DNA from: Paratinospora sagittata
Taxonomy: Eukaryota > Streptophyta > Magnoliopsida > Ranunculales > Menispermaceae
Assembly (NCBI GenBank): GCA_035771175.1
Contig: CM069605.1
Span: 24,320,288 to 24,384,287, forward strand
Direction: 5' to 3'
Length of the DNA: 64,000 nucleotides
A program made the translations under genes and the position numbers. Of this stretch, positions 43,101 to 55,289 are shown piece by piece. Under the pieces are notes generated by a model. It made no database searches. It was not told where the DNA came from and saw nothing but the letters and a program-made list of their open reading frames with translations. How positions within the stretch are numbered: position 1 is the first letter of the stretch; each line of letters opens with the position of its first letter.

Positions 43101-44980
43101 ATAACTTTCAACTCAGGTGGTCTATTTATTTTTCTATTCTGAAATTTATCTTTTTTTTTTTTGTTTCTTATTTTCTAATTCTGATATTATTGCTTCAAAT
43201 ATTTTCGTTTTTTTTTAATATATTTATAAGTATTCTATCAAACATGATCTTTAATCATTAACTTTCTTTATATGCCAACTTTTCTTATTTATTAATATGT
43301 TTTTCTTGTTTGAATTTGTGGATACAAAGTCGAGGAGTGTAAAATGTGGTTAATCTTTTCTTATACAAGATTTTGACTTCTATATTATGGAATATGTATG
43401 TAATTATATATACATTGTTTGTATATGTAAAATTATTTATTTATTTATTTAGAGAGCTATAAATAAATATTATTTATAACGCCTAGGCCTCATTAGGCAT
43501 CCTCAGGGGTAGATGAGGTCAATTGCCTAGACATTGTCTTGGTGCCTTGAAAACATTTCTATTTGGTTGGAGAGAAATTCTAGGGTCTTTAAGTATGTTA
43601 GGAGGGGAAGAGGACCAGATTTGGGAGAAATCTCACCATATGGTGTCATATTGGGTTTCTTCGTGTAAAAGTTCTAGGGATTATGTTATTAATGAGTGGC
43701 TAAGAGGGTGGGGAATGTTATGGTGTAGCTTTTGGGGCTGCTGTGGACTTCTTGTCCTCCTCGGTTGCTGTAGTCCCATGTTTAATATATTTCTAGTTTC
43801 CTATTGAAAAAAGGTAGAATTGAAAATGGCCAAAAGGGGGTTGCTGTTGTGAGACACAATTGCTCATGTCATTTACTCACCATATTCATCTTTTGAAAGA
43901 ACAGGATGAAATGGGCCTTTACTTCTTTCTTTTTTTTCCTCTTTTTAGGGAGATTTTTAAATTGAAAAATGTCATTTAATTATTTAGATGCTATTACTTT
44001 CTACAGTACTTTAGATCCTATAGACTGATTCTATTTGGCCGCCATGCTAATGATTGCCAACCCCTTTTTCTCAAGCATGTGCTAAATTGTGTCCGAGTGT
44101 GTTGATCGAGAGTACTAATTGTTCATTTAGACAAAACAGTAACGACTCTAATGCCTCAAGTCCTTTGTGCTCCATGATAAATTGAGATATTGTAATCTCA
44201 CGTTTGTATTTTGCATTCCTTTTCCGTTCCCTTCAAAAGATTCCCTATTCCTCACCAAACGATACCCCATGTAATACCAAAGTAGAACAAACTTTTTTGA
44301 AATTTGAATTGAGTTCTTACAATGTTCTGGATTGAAATTAACAAAGGATTAGCCCAAAAGTTTTTTCAGCTTGGTATCAACATGAAAAGATGAGACATAA
44401 TATTAATTGTTTTTAAGCACTTCTATAGCATAATAAAAGGTTATTCAATTTCTGTGCAATCTAACAAGCAAAAATTGAGTCCATGCGCCAGTATGGGTAT
44501 ATGTATATACAATTTCTTGCACAATCATAATTTAATAGTTGATTAGATGATGTATCCACTTATACTAAAAAACAGTATTCTTTTTGTCTTTCTTTTCGAA
44601 GAAAAAGGGGTGCTTCTATGTACAAATATCCAAATTCAAAATATCCATAATACCATGTGATTTTAGCAGTTAGTATTTTACAGTTATTTACGGCATGCTT
44701 ATGATGATGTGATAATCCTTTTCACAAGCAATAAGTTTCGTGACATTTGGTCTCTCTAAGCCATAATCTACCATGCCTTATTTTATATTTTCTTTGCATT
44801 GTGGTTGTAATTAATTTTTCTTCTTAATGTTGTGAATGTAATTGTTGGGAAAAAGTTTTTTTGAGTTGAGAATATTATGAATACAATTGACAGGGAGACC
44901 ACTCTGATGACGACAATGAGGATGAGGAGAAGAAACAACGCCGTCACCACCACCACCGCAAGTACTCGGATGATGAATGA
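40166..44980 (+). CDS. PLDRP1 / At5g39570-like Tyr-Gly-Pro-rich protein, two exons
   Basis: The CDS joins 40166-40966 and 44894-44980: 267 + 28 = 295 residues. The donor is TAC/GTGAGT, the acceptor TTGACAG/GGA, phase 0. The N-terminus (DDFDEYDPTPYGGGYDI, then YGRPLEPSEE) and TEYSSYSRPKPRPA (79-92) match the Arabidopsis At5g39570 family, studied as a phospholipase D alpha1-regulated protein. Residues 95-165 are Gly/Tyr/Pro-rich. Four repeats of about 14 residues, [RK]PSYERKEEDYGY, fill 188-242. Exon 2 adds an acidic stretch, KKQRR, four His and an SDDE end. There is no signal peptide or membrane segment, and most of the chain should be disordered. An upstream in-frame TTG exists, but ATG 40166 is the natural start. 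It is the only intact gene in the window. Confidence 0.9.
41801..42115 (+). pseudogene. RTE-type LINE ORF tail in the intron
   Basis: Conceptual translation over three frames gives EHIQKMVGITPIGDKMREN, then LRWF, then LDAPVRRSDLL, then PRRGRPKTKWIEIIKKDL and LAIDRVEWRKRIHV. This is the well-known C-terminal end of plant RTE-clade reverse transcriptase ORFs. It ends at TAG 42084-42086, followed by a short TTGAGTTGAG repeat, as at RTE 3' ends. It lies in sense orientation in the intron and is heavily frameshifted. Confidence 0.65.
42505..42720 (+). repeat. Purine-rich block in the intron
   Basis: Roughly 210 bases are strongly dominated by A and G on the plus strand (GAAGAAG, GGAAAAAAAAG, AAGAAAGAAAGAAG words). 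It is low-complexity and non-coding. Its complement produces long spurious Phe/Leu/Ser ORFs. Confidence 0.6.
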
Positions 44981-45037
44981 ATGAAGCAAAGAAGTACCTC
45001 GCTTGCTATCTTGCCCTCTTCTTATGACTACCTACTA

Positions 45038-45043
45038 AATAAA
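45038..45043 (+). terminator. Poly(A) signal candidate of the PLDRP1-like gene
   Basis: AATAAA lies 58 bases after the stop codon, and a second AATAAA lies at 45152-45157. The 3' UTR between them is T/G-rich. Either could be used. Confidence 0.55.
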
Positions 45044-45157
45044 TGAAAGGGGTGCTATATCTGTGTGCTTTATGAGTACTAGTACCTTGTGTTCTTGAGA
45101 TGTGCTGCTTGGGTTACTTGTTTAAACCTTTCGTATGAAACTGTGCCTTTTAATAAA

Positions 45158-45650
45158 TCCTTGGGTTGTTGTGTTCGAGAATCATGTCATCATATTGATT
45201 ATCTTGCACTACTAACCATGCAGCTTGCTGCCTGAACTGTGATGATTCATGGTAGAGCAGTTGAGACTTTCCTTTCAGGTCATTCAGAAACATTTGGTGG
45301 CAGCTCATTGAGATTGAACCTGGTTCCTCACTGAATGAACCACTGATCCATCCTTGGTTTCAAATTCAACAATCTACATTTTAGTTTCCTTCTAAGGTTG
45401 GGGTTTTAGTTCCTGACGTTTCCTCGGAGCTGTTTCGGTGTAGATTTCCCTGCTGCTCTGCCTCTTCAACTCAGTAGCTTTCAGTTCACCAGATAATATC
45501 TTTGTTGGGGTAACATAAAATTACGACAAAAAAGACAGCTATATACTGTCTGTTACGCATCAGATTAGATTGGACCCGGAGCCAACTATTATAGAACTAG
45601 ACTCCATTGCGTCTGAAGCTTCTCTTGCTGCATCCATTTGTTTATCATTA
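45158..45650. other. Intergenic stretch downstream of the PLDRP1-like gene
   Basis: About 490 bases in which I find no gene, LTR or clear repeat. Base composition is balanced compared with the AT-rich block that follows. It probably belongs to the original gene-flanking sequence. Confidence 0.5.
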
Positions 45651-45652
45651 TT

Positions 45653-46300
45653 ATGCTCATATATATTTTTAAGATGGTAGATTCAGTGATTGTCAACAAG
45701 CTCGAATAGTAAGTGCAGAAATAGATTTAAGAAATAAAATAAGTCATAGAATGTTTACTAAATATAAATATAGATGTAAAAAAAGAATTTGTAGAAAACA
45801 TAAAATTAAGTATTCAAACTAAATGAATAAAATTATTTTCAGGAAAATAAATAATGTGGTAAATATAAAATTAAGTATTCAAATAGAAGTAGATAAAATA
45901 CTAGAAGAGATATTTAATAAGATTAAAAGAAAATACTTCTATTACTAAAATCTAAAAGATAAAATGAGTAATGGACTTTATATTTACAATAAAAAGAATA
46001 TAAATTAGCTGTAGTAAATAAGAGAGAAATAATAACACTAAAGAAAAAATATTACAAAAAAAAACATTCAAATATCTAAGTAAGAGTAATAATGGTAGTA
46101 GTAATAAGTTAAAATAGAGAAGATTTACATACCCAAGCACATATATATTTTTATTATGGTAGATTTAGTGATCATGAATAGAAAATGTAGAAATAAATTT
46201 AAGAAATAAAGTTGTCGTAGTAGAATGTTTACCTAATATAGATATAGATGAAAAAGAATTTGTAGAAAATATAAAATTAAGTATTCAAACTAGAGGATTT
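45653..46300 (+). repeat. Direct duplication in the AT-rich decayed block
   Basis: A segment beginning CATATATATTTTTA and GATGGTAGATT(C/T)AGTGAT (45653 and 46137) recurs about 484 bases later. The second match spans 45712-45822 versus 46180-46291, sharing GTAGAAATA, TTTAAGAAATAAA, TAGAATGTTTAC and AAAATTAAGTATTCAAACT. A third partial copy of the last words is near 45860. Copies differ by many point changes and short gaps. Confidence 0.65.
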
Positions 46301-47170
46301 AAAATGAATAACGAATTTAAGAATATTAGACTAAAAGTATTCTTATTAGGTAATCTTTATGATAAATATTATAAGAGGTTTAAATTCATAAATAAAAACC
46401 TAATAGATTGTTTTCAAAGCCTATTGTTAATATGATAATACTAGAAAAATTGAGTTATAGTCAACTTAATGGTTTATACTGACCATTACCTTCATTAGAA
46501 CCTAAAAAATGTGTTGAATACCCTGAACAAAGTAGAATATATTGAAATATGACTAATCAAGCAGCTCAAAGATTTATTACTTCCAAAACAAGAAAATGAA
46601 ATAAATATGTTAGAATTTAAAATAAATAAAATATAACTTATTAGGAATAATAGAAATCAAATTATTGATGAAATCTTCGAACAACCTACTAAATTTATGA
46701 CAAATTTGAAGAATTATGTAATAAAAATTATTGGAGTCAAATAGGTTATCCTTTCCATAAAGAATTAATTATGAAATTGGTTACTAAACTCTCATTGCTT
46801 TAGGAGAGAAACTTTATGTTGAAGCTATAAATTAGTTTAATGAAAATCAGGATAAAGAATATGTATGTACTTAGCTCCATTAATAGACTTGATAAGGATG
46901 AAGATAAACTGCATAATAGAAAAGGTAAGAAAACAAATCAAAGAAAGTTTTAATAGGACGTATAATAATTTCTTTGAAGTACTAACATTTAGTTGTAATA
47001 AAAGAAAAGTATCCTTAATGAGAAAGAAGAAAAAATTATACAACAAAAGTAACAAAAGGCTTTATAAAAGAAAGTTTAAAAGATATGGCAAACCTAAAAT
47101 AAAAGAACGAGTTAAAAAAACCTTTAAAAAGGGAAAAAGAATAGTCAAGAAAACTTGTAAATATTTCTTA
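45700..47170 (+). pseudogene. Decayed coding-like block, possible pararetrovirus remnant
   Basis: This AT-rich block looks formerly coding: one frame in the second repeat copy reads about 50 codons without a stop (46208-46430), and 46865-47170 is open with a very basic C-terminal part (KLYKRKFKRYGKPKIKERV). Basic tails of this kind occur in capsid proteins of plant pararetroviruses (Caulimoviridae), but I see no diagnostic domain. Stops occur throughout. The right end is cut by the LTR of element F at about 47171. Alternatives are another retroelement or low-complexity DNA. Low confidence in any specific origin. Confidence 0.25.
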
Positions 47171-47805
47171 TGGGGCAAATATTTCTATCGCAAGTGCATG
47201 ACAGTCAAGTAATAATATAGTCCCAAGGTGAGTCGGGTGATCGTCCTCACGGAAAGTGAATTCTATAATTAAAAATGTCCAAAACTATTATGAAATTGAT
47301 TTTATTTAGGCAATCAAAATTTGGATGATTTAATTGCTGAAATTGAAATTAACTAAAATTAAGACTAATTAATCCAAAAAAAAAACTGAGAATAGGAGAA
47401 AAACTAATGAATAGGGATGATTAGAGAGTTGATCTCACTATGTTGTCTCATATGGGTTTCAAAAGATCATGCTATTGAGTTAATTCTTAGGTTTATAAAT
47501 TATAAATTCTAATTTATTCAAACCCTTCTCTCGAATGTAATTCAAACACCTATACTTCAACTATTGATTCCCTCTCTCGAGTGCAAATATATAGTTCAAG
47601 CATGCATTAAGATCTATGATTCATTTTTAAGGATTTCACAGGGATTGCATGTCTCTCGACTCGAAACAAACTCCCTAGGTTACAATTTACTTGTTCAAAT
47701 TCGACAACACCTCTCTCGAGTGTAAGAAATCGAATCTAACATCATTCAACAAGTGGCCAATAAATTAAAAGCATTAAGCATGGAAAATTGTAAATCCATC
47801 AAATT
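47171..47805 (-). repeat. 3' LTR of element F, 3' portion
   Basis: On the minus strand this is the terminal part of an Athila LTR, with the CAAGTGCATG...AGTCAAGT end region and two CTCTCTCGA blocks (near 47527 and 47573). It is interrupted at 47805 by solo LTR E and resumes at 60117. Its exact outer end is uncertain by several bases; about 47171 fits alignment with B and D. Confidence 0.7.
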
Positions 47806-49830
47806 TGTCACGACCCATGACCAGTGACATTATGATCGGCACGGAAACCTGGGGTATATCCTTCCTCGATACACCCGGCGTCCCGTCAGCCTCATAGAAA
47901 CAACCTAATAAACGCAAATCCCATATCTAGCGTCCATCTAAACATAAAGATAATTAAGAATACATCTTCCAAAATGACATAAAAATTCCTTAAAGTCCAA
48001 AATATACAAAACCATACCTAACCATAAATTCATCCCATCTACGTGTTAAGTATGTACAATAGATGTTATTAAGTACATAATTACCAAAATACGAAAAACT
48101 GTACTAATACACCTACATCACCAAAAAACAAAGGAAGTGCTCCACAGTCAAGCATTCCCTTTCCCTTTCCCTTTCCTATCAGAACCTGAAATGATAAGAA
48201 TGAGGAGTGAGCTACAACAAGCTCAGTGAATGTTGTTTACAAGTAGCAATATACATGCATTTAGATAAAACATGGCAAGATCATCAAAACAATTTAAATA
48301 ACATGGTGATATACGAGATTACATACGTGCCGAATATAATGCATCATGTCATTATCCAAGACAATGCATATCATTTTTTCCAAACATGCCATATGCAATC
48401 CTAGACACATCCTGAGTAAGGGTGATCAAAGGCCTGAGTTTGCGGCACTTCGCGCCCGATCCGACCAAACATACTCGTATTCTATTAGGATTCTTGGGGT
48501 TGTGTAGCTAATAGGATTAGCACACCAAGACAAGTACCATGTCTAGGCAATCCTATCTACACAAGCCATAAAATCCTCTGCAAGGTCCGCAACTAGGGAT
48601 CACCTCTAGCAACATGAGATTTCCCAAAGAAAATCACTATTAGCAAATACATCTATTGCCAACCCAACTAGACTTATGCTCAAATTCATTTCATAAATCA
48701 TTAAAACATGCATAACACATATATATCGATTCAAAACATTTTATATATACAATGCCACATATAGAAACCAAATGTAAAGAAATACTCACAGTTGATTGGC
48801 TAAACTAGCCAATCCCAAGCCAACCAATTTAGTACTAGAGTGCCACCAAATACACTCCTATGAACTTCAACCTTCAATTAGCTTAATTGGGGACAGTTAG
48901 ATCAATCACAAACCTTGCACACAACATGGTTCTTTCATCATCAAAATCATTCTAATTACATGCCAAATAACCATGATTAAGCGCCCCAATTCACTAGCCA
49001 ACATTAGACTCTGACATGGCTTCACTAATGAGCTAACCATTATAGCTCATTCAAACCATAATACATCTAATTAGATCTTAAACAACCCAAAGAATGCCTA
49101 AGGTTGACTCCATAATCCAACCTTTATTAATACCATGCATTCCATCACAAATTGGGTTAATAAACCACTCTTATGCCAATTCAATTCAATTGGCTTAAAC
49201 TAGGCTAAAACCCCCAATTTTGGGCAAAGTCCCAAAATTATGGCCTTAGCCAATTTACACTACACATAGGGTTTTCAACATGCATAACCACCAAATTACA
49301 CCATCATTCACCTAGAATGATCCATTTATTAAACATAGTTGACATGCACATCAAAAGGAAAACCCTAAGTCCACATTCTAGATTTAGGTCTAATACAAAC
49401 AACCCTACCAATTTTGTGCTGAAAATTGGGGTTTTCCCCATTAATGGGTTCCCAACAACCTCTAGCCTCACATATCTAACATGCAAGACCTAACTCATAC
49501 TTGTGTTTATCCACCACCCCCTGAAATCCAGGATTCAAGTGTGGAAAGCACTCCTTGGATGTAGATTTAGGTCAAGGAAAGCCATTTATACCATTACAAG
49601 TTCTAATGAGCACATGCAAACAAACCCTAGGCCTGGAACTATTCCAAACCATGGCTCATGCCATTTCCTAGGTCAAAATGAAGCTCATTACCATGATTCA
49701 AGAAGAATTTGTGAAAGAGGAAGGTAAATCACACTTACCTTGGAAGAGTTTGAGCAAGAATCACCTAGAAACTTCAAGTTTCTCTCCTCTTCTCTTTCTC
49801 CTAGTCTTTTCCCCTTTCTCAAGTGCTCAA

Positions 49831-51787
49831 TGTTGGCCCAGATGTGTCCAAAAGCGGGGGTGAGTTGGATACTTAGACAATTTAAAAATAATTTTAATGG
49901 CAGAAATAAAGTGCGGAAATTAAACAAATATGCACAATCGATTTATAGTGGTTCGGCTACTTGCCTACGTCCACTACCTAACCTCCTCAGTTAGGATTTT
50001 GAACCTTATCACTAAGGAATTCTCTTACGGGTGAGAATCAAACCTTTACACCTTTTCTCAACTTGCGGCTGTGAGAACAACCGTTACACTGCGCAACTTT
50101 CAGGAGTGAGACCAACCTATCCCAACTTATAGGTGTGAGAACTATAGTCTCTCAACTTATGAGTGTGAGAACTACAATCTCTCAACTTATGAGTGTGAGA
50201 AGACCTGACCTTGTTGAATATAGAATATCAACTCAGTAGTTTATCTAACTACTATTACAACCTTCATAGAATATTCAAGATATGAAATTGAGTACAACTG
50301 TATCCTATAAACTATCTCTCAAATTTCTCTTTCAGCAAGAATGATATAAGTAAATACATTGCTGAATAATTTGAGTGAAAACAGTTCAAACTTTCAAATC
50401 GATTTTCAGATAAAAATAGAATCTTAGCTCAGTGTGAAAATCATTTGAATAAGTAATGATTCAAATAAAATACTTTGAAACTAGAATAACTTAAGCTTTT
50501 TAAATCATATGATAATTCGACTAACTTTCAAAAAATGTTTTAGCTCAGAGAATTTTCGGTGGTCTTAACAGATTGTTAAGTGTCTGTATTTATAGACTTG
50601 TAGAGATGAAGTTGTTGTTCATATGAATTTGAATTTCAAATATGAACGTTTACTTACAACATCTAGAATATATCACGAAAATGGCAACTGCACATTTCAT
50701 GAATATTCAGATTTTCTCCAGATACACGAATAAGGAAAGTTTTAGAAGACGTGGTTCGTGAATCAGAGAATGTCTCTTACAAATACAGAAAATTGATTTT
50801 GTACGAAAAGTTGTTCTGAAAAGATGGCGAACATGATGTATATGCCAGAACAACAAAAATATGATTTATGTCGTTTTGTTCTTTTGAGGGCGCTCATAGA
50901 ACATTAGCGTTCTTCTGAACAATGAAGGGAGGGCGCTACTGATTAGTAAACGTTCTGACTTACTTTGACAATTAAATGACTTAAATCATGAGGGCTCTAC
51001 TTCGCAATTAGCGTTCTGTTTTGTTTTAAAACATTAAGCACACGAGGGCGCTACTCAAGAGTAAGCGTCCTAATATTTGAAAATAGTTTTAAAACAATGT
51101 TAAGTGCGCTGAAGGACAGTAAGTGTCCTGAAAGTTATTTAAGTTGATTCTAAAGATGAGGGCGCTCCTACACAAGTAGCATCCTGATAATTTATTCAAC
51201 TTATAACTTATCAGCGTCCTTAAAGATAAAAATCACTTAAAACGCAAAAAGAACTTCCAACTAGCTGAAACTAAGTCAGCGTCCTGACATTCTCAAATGT
51301 TGATAAAAGAAAGGTCGCTACTAACAAGTAAGCGTCATTATTAATCACTTCAATTCAACCTTGAGCTTCCTAATATTTTATCAGCGTCTTGACTCATCAA
51401 GTCCATGAGGGCACTGCTAAAACATTAGTGCCCTGAAAGATTTTTATAAAAACGATTTTTGATTTCTCGATTAAAGCTCAATAAAAATCATTGTTTCTCT
51501 TAACCAGATCAAATGCTTTAGAAATCATAAGGTACGATTCAAATGTTACGATCAAAATATGCAAACGATAAAATCTTGCTGAAAGTAAGTTAATCGATAG
51601 ACTTTACATTCTAAGTACTGACATACTCGAAACTTTACTTTGTGATGTTCAATGGGCTTTTGTGAGCACAGTTCCTTGATTTTGATTCTTGATAAATCTG
51701 AAACACTTGACAAGATCATTAGATACACAAACTGAAGATATTAGGAATCATCAAAGCATTCATATCATTGGGTTCATTGAGATAACA
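49831..51787 (-). repeat. 3' LTR of element C
   Basis: The 1957 bp LTR, read on the minus strand, contains the GGACGCT/AGCGCCC array (about 50870-51440), the AGTCTATAAATAC promoter-like box near 50588, a hairpin array (about 50010-50215) with TCTCA/TGAGA arms, and a second TATAAAT (49941-49947). The order is the same as in H although the sequence has diverged. Confidence 0.85.
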
Positions 51788-51802
51788 ATCTTCCCCTTTT
51801 TG
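51788..51802 (-). promoter_or_regulatory. Polypurine tract of element C
   Basis: On the minus strand AAAAAGGGGAAGATT touches the LTR start TGTTATCTC at 51787. It is nearly identical to the tract of element H (15828-15842). Confidence 0.8.
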
Positions 51803-52078
51803 ATGATTTCAAATACTCAGAGATCATGCTGATAATTATATTCATGTATTAAACATACAACGAATTTAGAACGGTATCTGCGTACATATTAGTTCTATCT
51901 CATTTCAATCATAAAGATTTACACGAAGAGTTGCAAACAATACAATATACAAGAATGAATACAATAACTTAGATAGAACTCCCCCTTACATGTTGCTTCC
52001 CTCTCTAGAGCTAACTTAGCCTTAATATCTACATTTTCTCTTTTCCCCTTTTTGAAAATATCAAAAAAGTGGGTAGGC

Positions 52079-53772
52079 TTAGCTAGTGCTAGAACCCTTC
52101 CCTTCCTTTTTTCTTTTGACATCCTCATCCTTCTTGGATCCACTGGAACTGGGTGCAGAATTCTTGGGTTTCCTTGGTGCTTGTGGTTGTGAAGAGCCAC
52201 GTGTGCTTTGTCTCACACTACTGACGGATTCATCAATTCCAATACCCTTCCTAGATTTTTCAATGAATTTTTCATGAGCATGCTTGGAAACACCCAATTT
52301 AAATGGATCAAGAGGTGGACTGGGTTTGCAGCCTTTAGCTTTCCGTTCCGCAAGACCTTGAGCAAAATCAAGAGAAAATGTGTGACCTTTAAATTCTGGC
52401 TTGATTGGTCGCTTGCGTTTAGGATCAGGAAAGGTCTCTGATGAGGGATTTGGTGGTGGAGACACTCTTTGACTAATTCTGTGTAATGGCTCTTCATCAG
52501 ATTTTTCTTCATCTTCACATGCTAAGATGCCATGAAGTCTGTCAGACTCCTTAGGTCCTTGAGGACGTGTGCGGGCTAGAGCTCGTGGTGCAGGTGGAAC
52601 TTTGACACCCTTCTTCTCTAGCAGATGAAAGGGCTTTGTAAAACGTTTCATGCTAGAGGCAATATACCACACAGTAGAATGCATCCTACTAATCATTTCC
52701 TTGAAGAGGTCTTCAAAGAAGCCTACTACTCCTTCCACTCGATCTGCAGTTGTGCTGACAGTATAAGACAGATCCATAATGGTTGTGGCAAGGAAAGGCA
52801 TCTTGTTCTCCAAGTTTTGTACCTTTTCAAACGCAAGAGTAACCAAGTCGAGAATCTTGGTTAGTCTATCATCCTCTGGTTGTGCTGGCCTTGCAGTGTC
52901 TAGATTCTCTTTTAGACTTGAGATAGCCTACAACATCGGATCAAGCGTTGTCTTGCTCGTTGCTTGATCCAAGATAGCATCCAAAACTGATTGCAGAGTT
53001 TCAGAAATGGACTTATCTTTAGAGGATTCAACCATTTTACCTCTTAAGCTCTGAATTTCTTCAATAATCTTCTTCAAAGCTTCTTTAATTAAGCCACTTG
53101 CAACACTACTTGGTGTAGTTGGCATTGTGCGACTTTGAGGAACTTGAGGTTCGGCTGTAGATTGTCGAGGAGCTACCAATCTTAGAGGAACACTGGCAAC
53201 AAAAACTTTAATGAATGTCTTAATTTTTTCCATGTTCTCCTGAATGTTCTTTATAAAATCATCATTTGATGATGAAGTGGAGCTCGATGAAGGCAAGGTC
53301 TGCATGACACTTAAGTGTGTGTCCATTTGTTGTGTTATTTTCTCGAGCAATGCTGTTGCCTTGATCATGTGAGAGTTAAATTCTTTTATCTCATTAATCT
53401 CAACTCTCTCCTGAGATTTCAGAGATTCTCGGACATCTGACAATGTCTCATTCTTCAGCTGAACTTGGTTCTGTTCCGAACGAGTCATTAGTTGAGACAT
53501 GACAAAAATATGATCTTCTCTCACTCTTCTTAGAAAATCTTCCTCTCTGAAGAATTCATCATTTGGCCTACTTGTAGATGGATAAGAAGGTAGCTCTTGA
53601 TCAGATGAACTTTCCTTATGAGCAGTTTCCATTTCATCTTCTGCTGGAGATTTTGCATTAGTCTCATGAAAATCTTCAACATGATCCTCTTCATCAACTT
53701 TTTCATTCATGTCATCTCCCTGATTGAGTATGATAGCCATATCATAGCCCTTTGTATCTTGACTTTTTTCAT
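52079..53772 (-). pseudogene. C-terminal half of the element C ORF (coiled coil, basic end)
   Basis: One frame runs from the G insertion site at 53772 to the stop at 52079-52081, broken once by TAG (52928-52930). An acidic N-part (EDHVEDFHETNAKSPAEDEME) is followed by a long heptad-like region (QVQLKNETLSDVRESLKSQ, IKATALLEKITQQMDTHL) and then VRTRPQG-type and KRKKEGKGSSTS basic, Pro/Ser-rich segments. The preceding half lies at 55290-56686. It occupies the position of the envelope-like ORF of Sireviruses, which also has coiled coils, but no signal peptide or membrane segment is visible. Confidence 0.55.
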
Positions 53773-55289
53773 TGATGCGTGTAAATTTAAATTCGCAAGT
53801 GTACGAATATCAAGTTATAATACCCATGGTGAGTGGGTTATCGTATCCACAGGGAAGGTAATTTTACTATAAAAAATGTCCATCTTCTACAATAATTTAT
53901 GGTTTTATCTAGGTGATAAAAAGAAATGATTTGATTGCTAAGATGTTAAATGAACTAAATCAAACAAAACAATGCAATTTAAATGGAAATTGGAGAGAAA
54001 TCAATGGATTTATAGTTCTAGAGTTTAATCTCACTATGTTGTCTCTCATGATCTCTAATAATTGTGTTGATGAATTATTTTCTGAAATTTATAAATCCTG
54101 AATCCTTTTTCAATCAAACCCCTCTCTCGAGTGATAGCTTGAATATCTACTCTCGATCTATCAATTCCCTCTCTCGAGTGACAAACCTTTAGATCAAGAA
54201 TACCTTAGGCTCTATGATTCATTTTAATGGATTTCAAAGGGTTTTGTAGGTCTCTCGACTCGATACTCTACCCTTTGTTACAAATTCCTCGCTCCAAATC
54301 GATAACACCTCTCTCGAGTGTAAAAAACCAAATCTATGTTCATTCAAAGAGTGATCAGCAATTTGAAAGCATTAAACATCTCCAATCATAAATAAACCCA
54401 AAAGATTGCTCAAAAACACATAAACAAGGACTCAATTACAAGATCCAACATAGCTAAATCAAAACTCTAGATTATATATTTAGTTCATAAACCAATCCAT
54501 GGATACAAGATAGAGATTCAAATAGGAAATCATTGAAACAAGTTCTAATTGAAAGAATAAGTAAAGAAAACACCTTATCAGGTGAAAAATCCCCTTCTTC
54601 TTCAAGCTTCAAATCTGAAACTCCTTCTTCTTGTCTCTTCTCTTGTTCCTCTTTCTCTAAACCTAATTGCCTTTGAAAACACTAAATAATGGTCTCCCCA
54701 TTTTTCCTATCCCTTTTTTCTTCTTTTTCTCCACTTATAACCCCCCTTAAAACCATTTCATCCTATATTATTTCAAGTAAGGAATCCATAGAAACAAACT
54801 ACGTCCAATTCGGAGTTGAATTGAGAAAGTTATGGTCAAAACAAAAAAGTCGCACAAAGCTGCGAACCCTTGCGCCGCGGGTTTTTGTGGTGCTGATTTG
54901 TGAACTTAGCAGAGATTTTTCCACTTTTTTGCACACTTCTTGCACATGTTCTTGAATCCTTTTGGACACCATTTGGACCTTGTTTCAACCCACTTTTGAG
55001 CTCTTTATTTACATACAAAATAAAGTGTAAACAAATGTAAATTCTATGCAATTAACCAAAGTATTAACTAAAATGCAATGTATTCAAAACATGTGACTTC
55101 TATGATATTAACATGTATCAAAAAGTCATTTATTCATGATAAAAAAACTATAAAAACCTAAAATAAAACCTAAATGCATCTAAAACAACTAAATATACTA
55201 ATAATGTAAAAACACCTAAAAACTAACTAAATGAACCTAAAAATCTATCAAATTAATATGCAAACTAACTACTAAAACTCAACTTATCA
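53773..55289 (-). mobile_element. Athila solo LTR G inside element C
   Basis: The 1517 bp LTR, read on the minus strand, runs from TGATAAGTTGAG (55289) to CGCATCA (53773). Flanks are TTCAT (53768-53772) and TTCAC (55290-55294), a five-base duplication with one transition. No internal sequence remains. It interrupts the large ORF of element C and is thus the youngest layer of the right nest. It carries CTCTCTCGAG blocks and a GCGCCGCGG motif near 54872. Confidence 0.85.

Larger units (their letters stand above)
40967..44893 (+). other. 3.9 kb intron of the PLDRP1-like gene
   Basis: The intron is bounded by GTGAGT and TTGACAG. It is AT-rich and contains an RTE-type LINE remnant (41801-42115), a purine-rich block (about 42505-42720), a short tandem duplication (about 42964-43062) and a CCTAGGC-rich stretch near 43481. 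AGGGCCTGTTTGTTACTGGG at about 41391 resembles the start of some hAT-type MITEs, but no matching far end was found. Long Phe/Ser-rich minus-strand ORFs at 42463-42934 are read-through of the purine block. Confidence 0.8.

Noticed and set aside
47155..47200. A degenerate CCHC-like zinc knuckle at the end of the basic ORF (46865-47212), which would have supported a virus capsid.
   Set aside because: The last part of the motif lies in the Athila LTR that begins at about 47171, so the spacing match is a coincidence of fused sequences.
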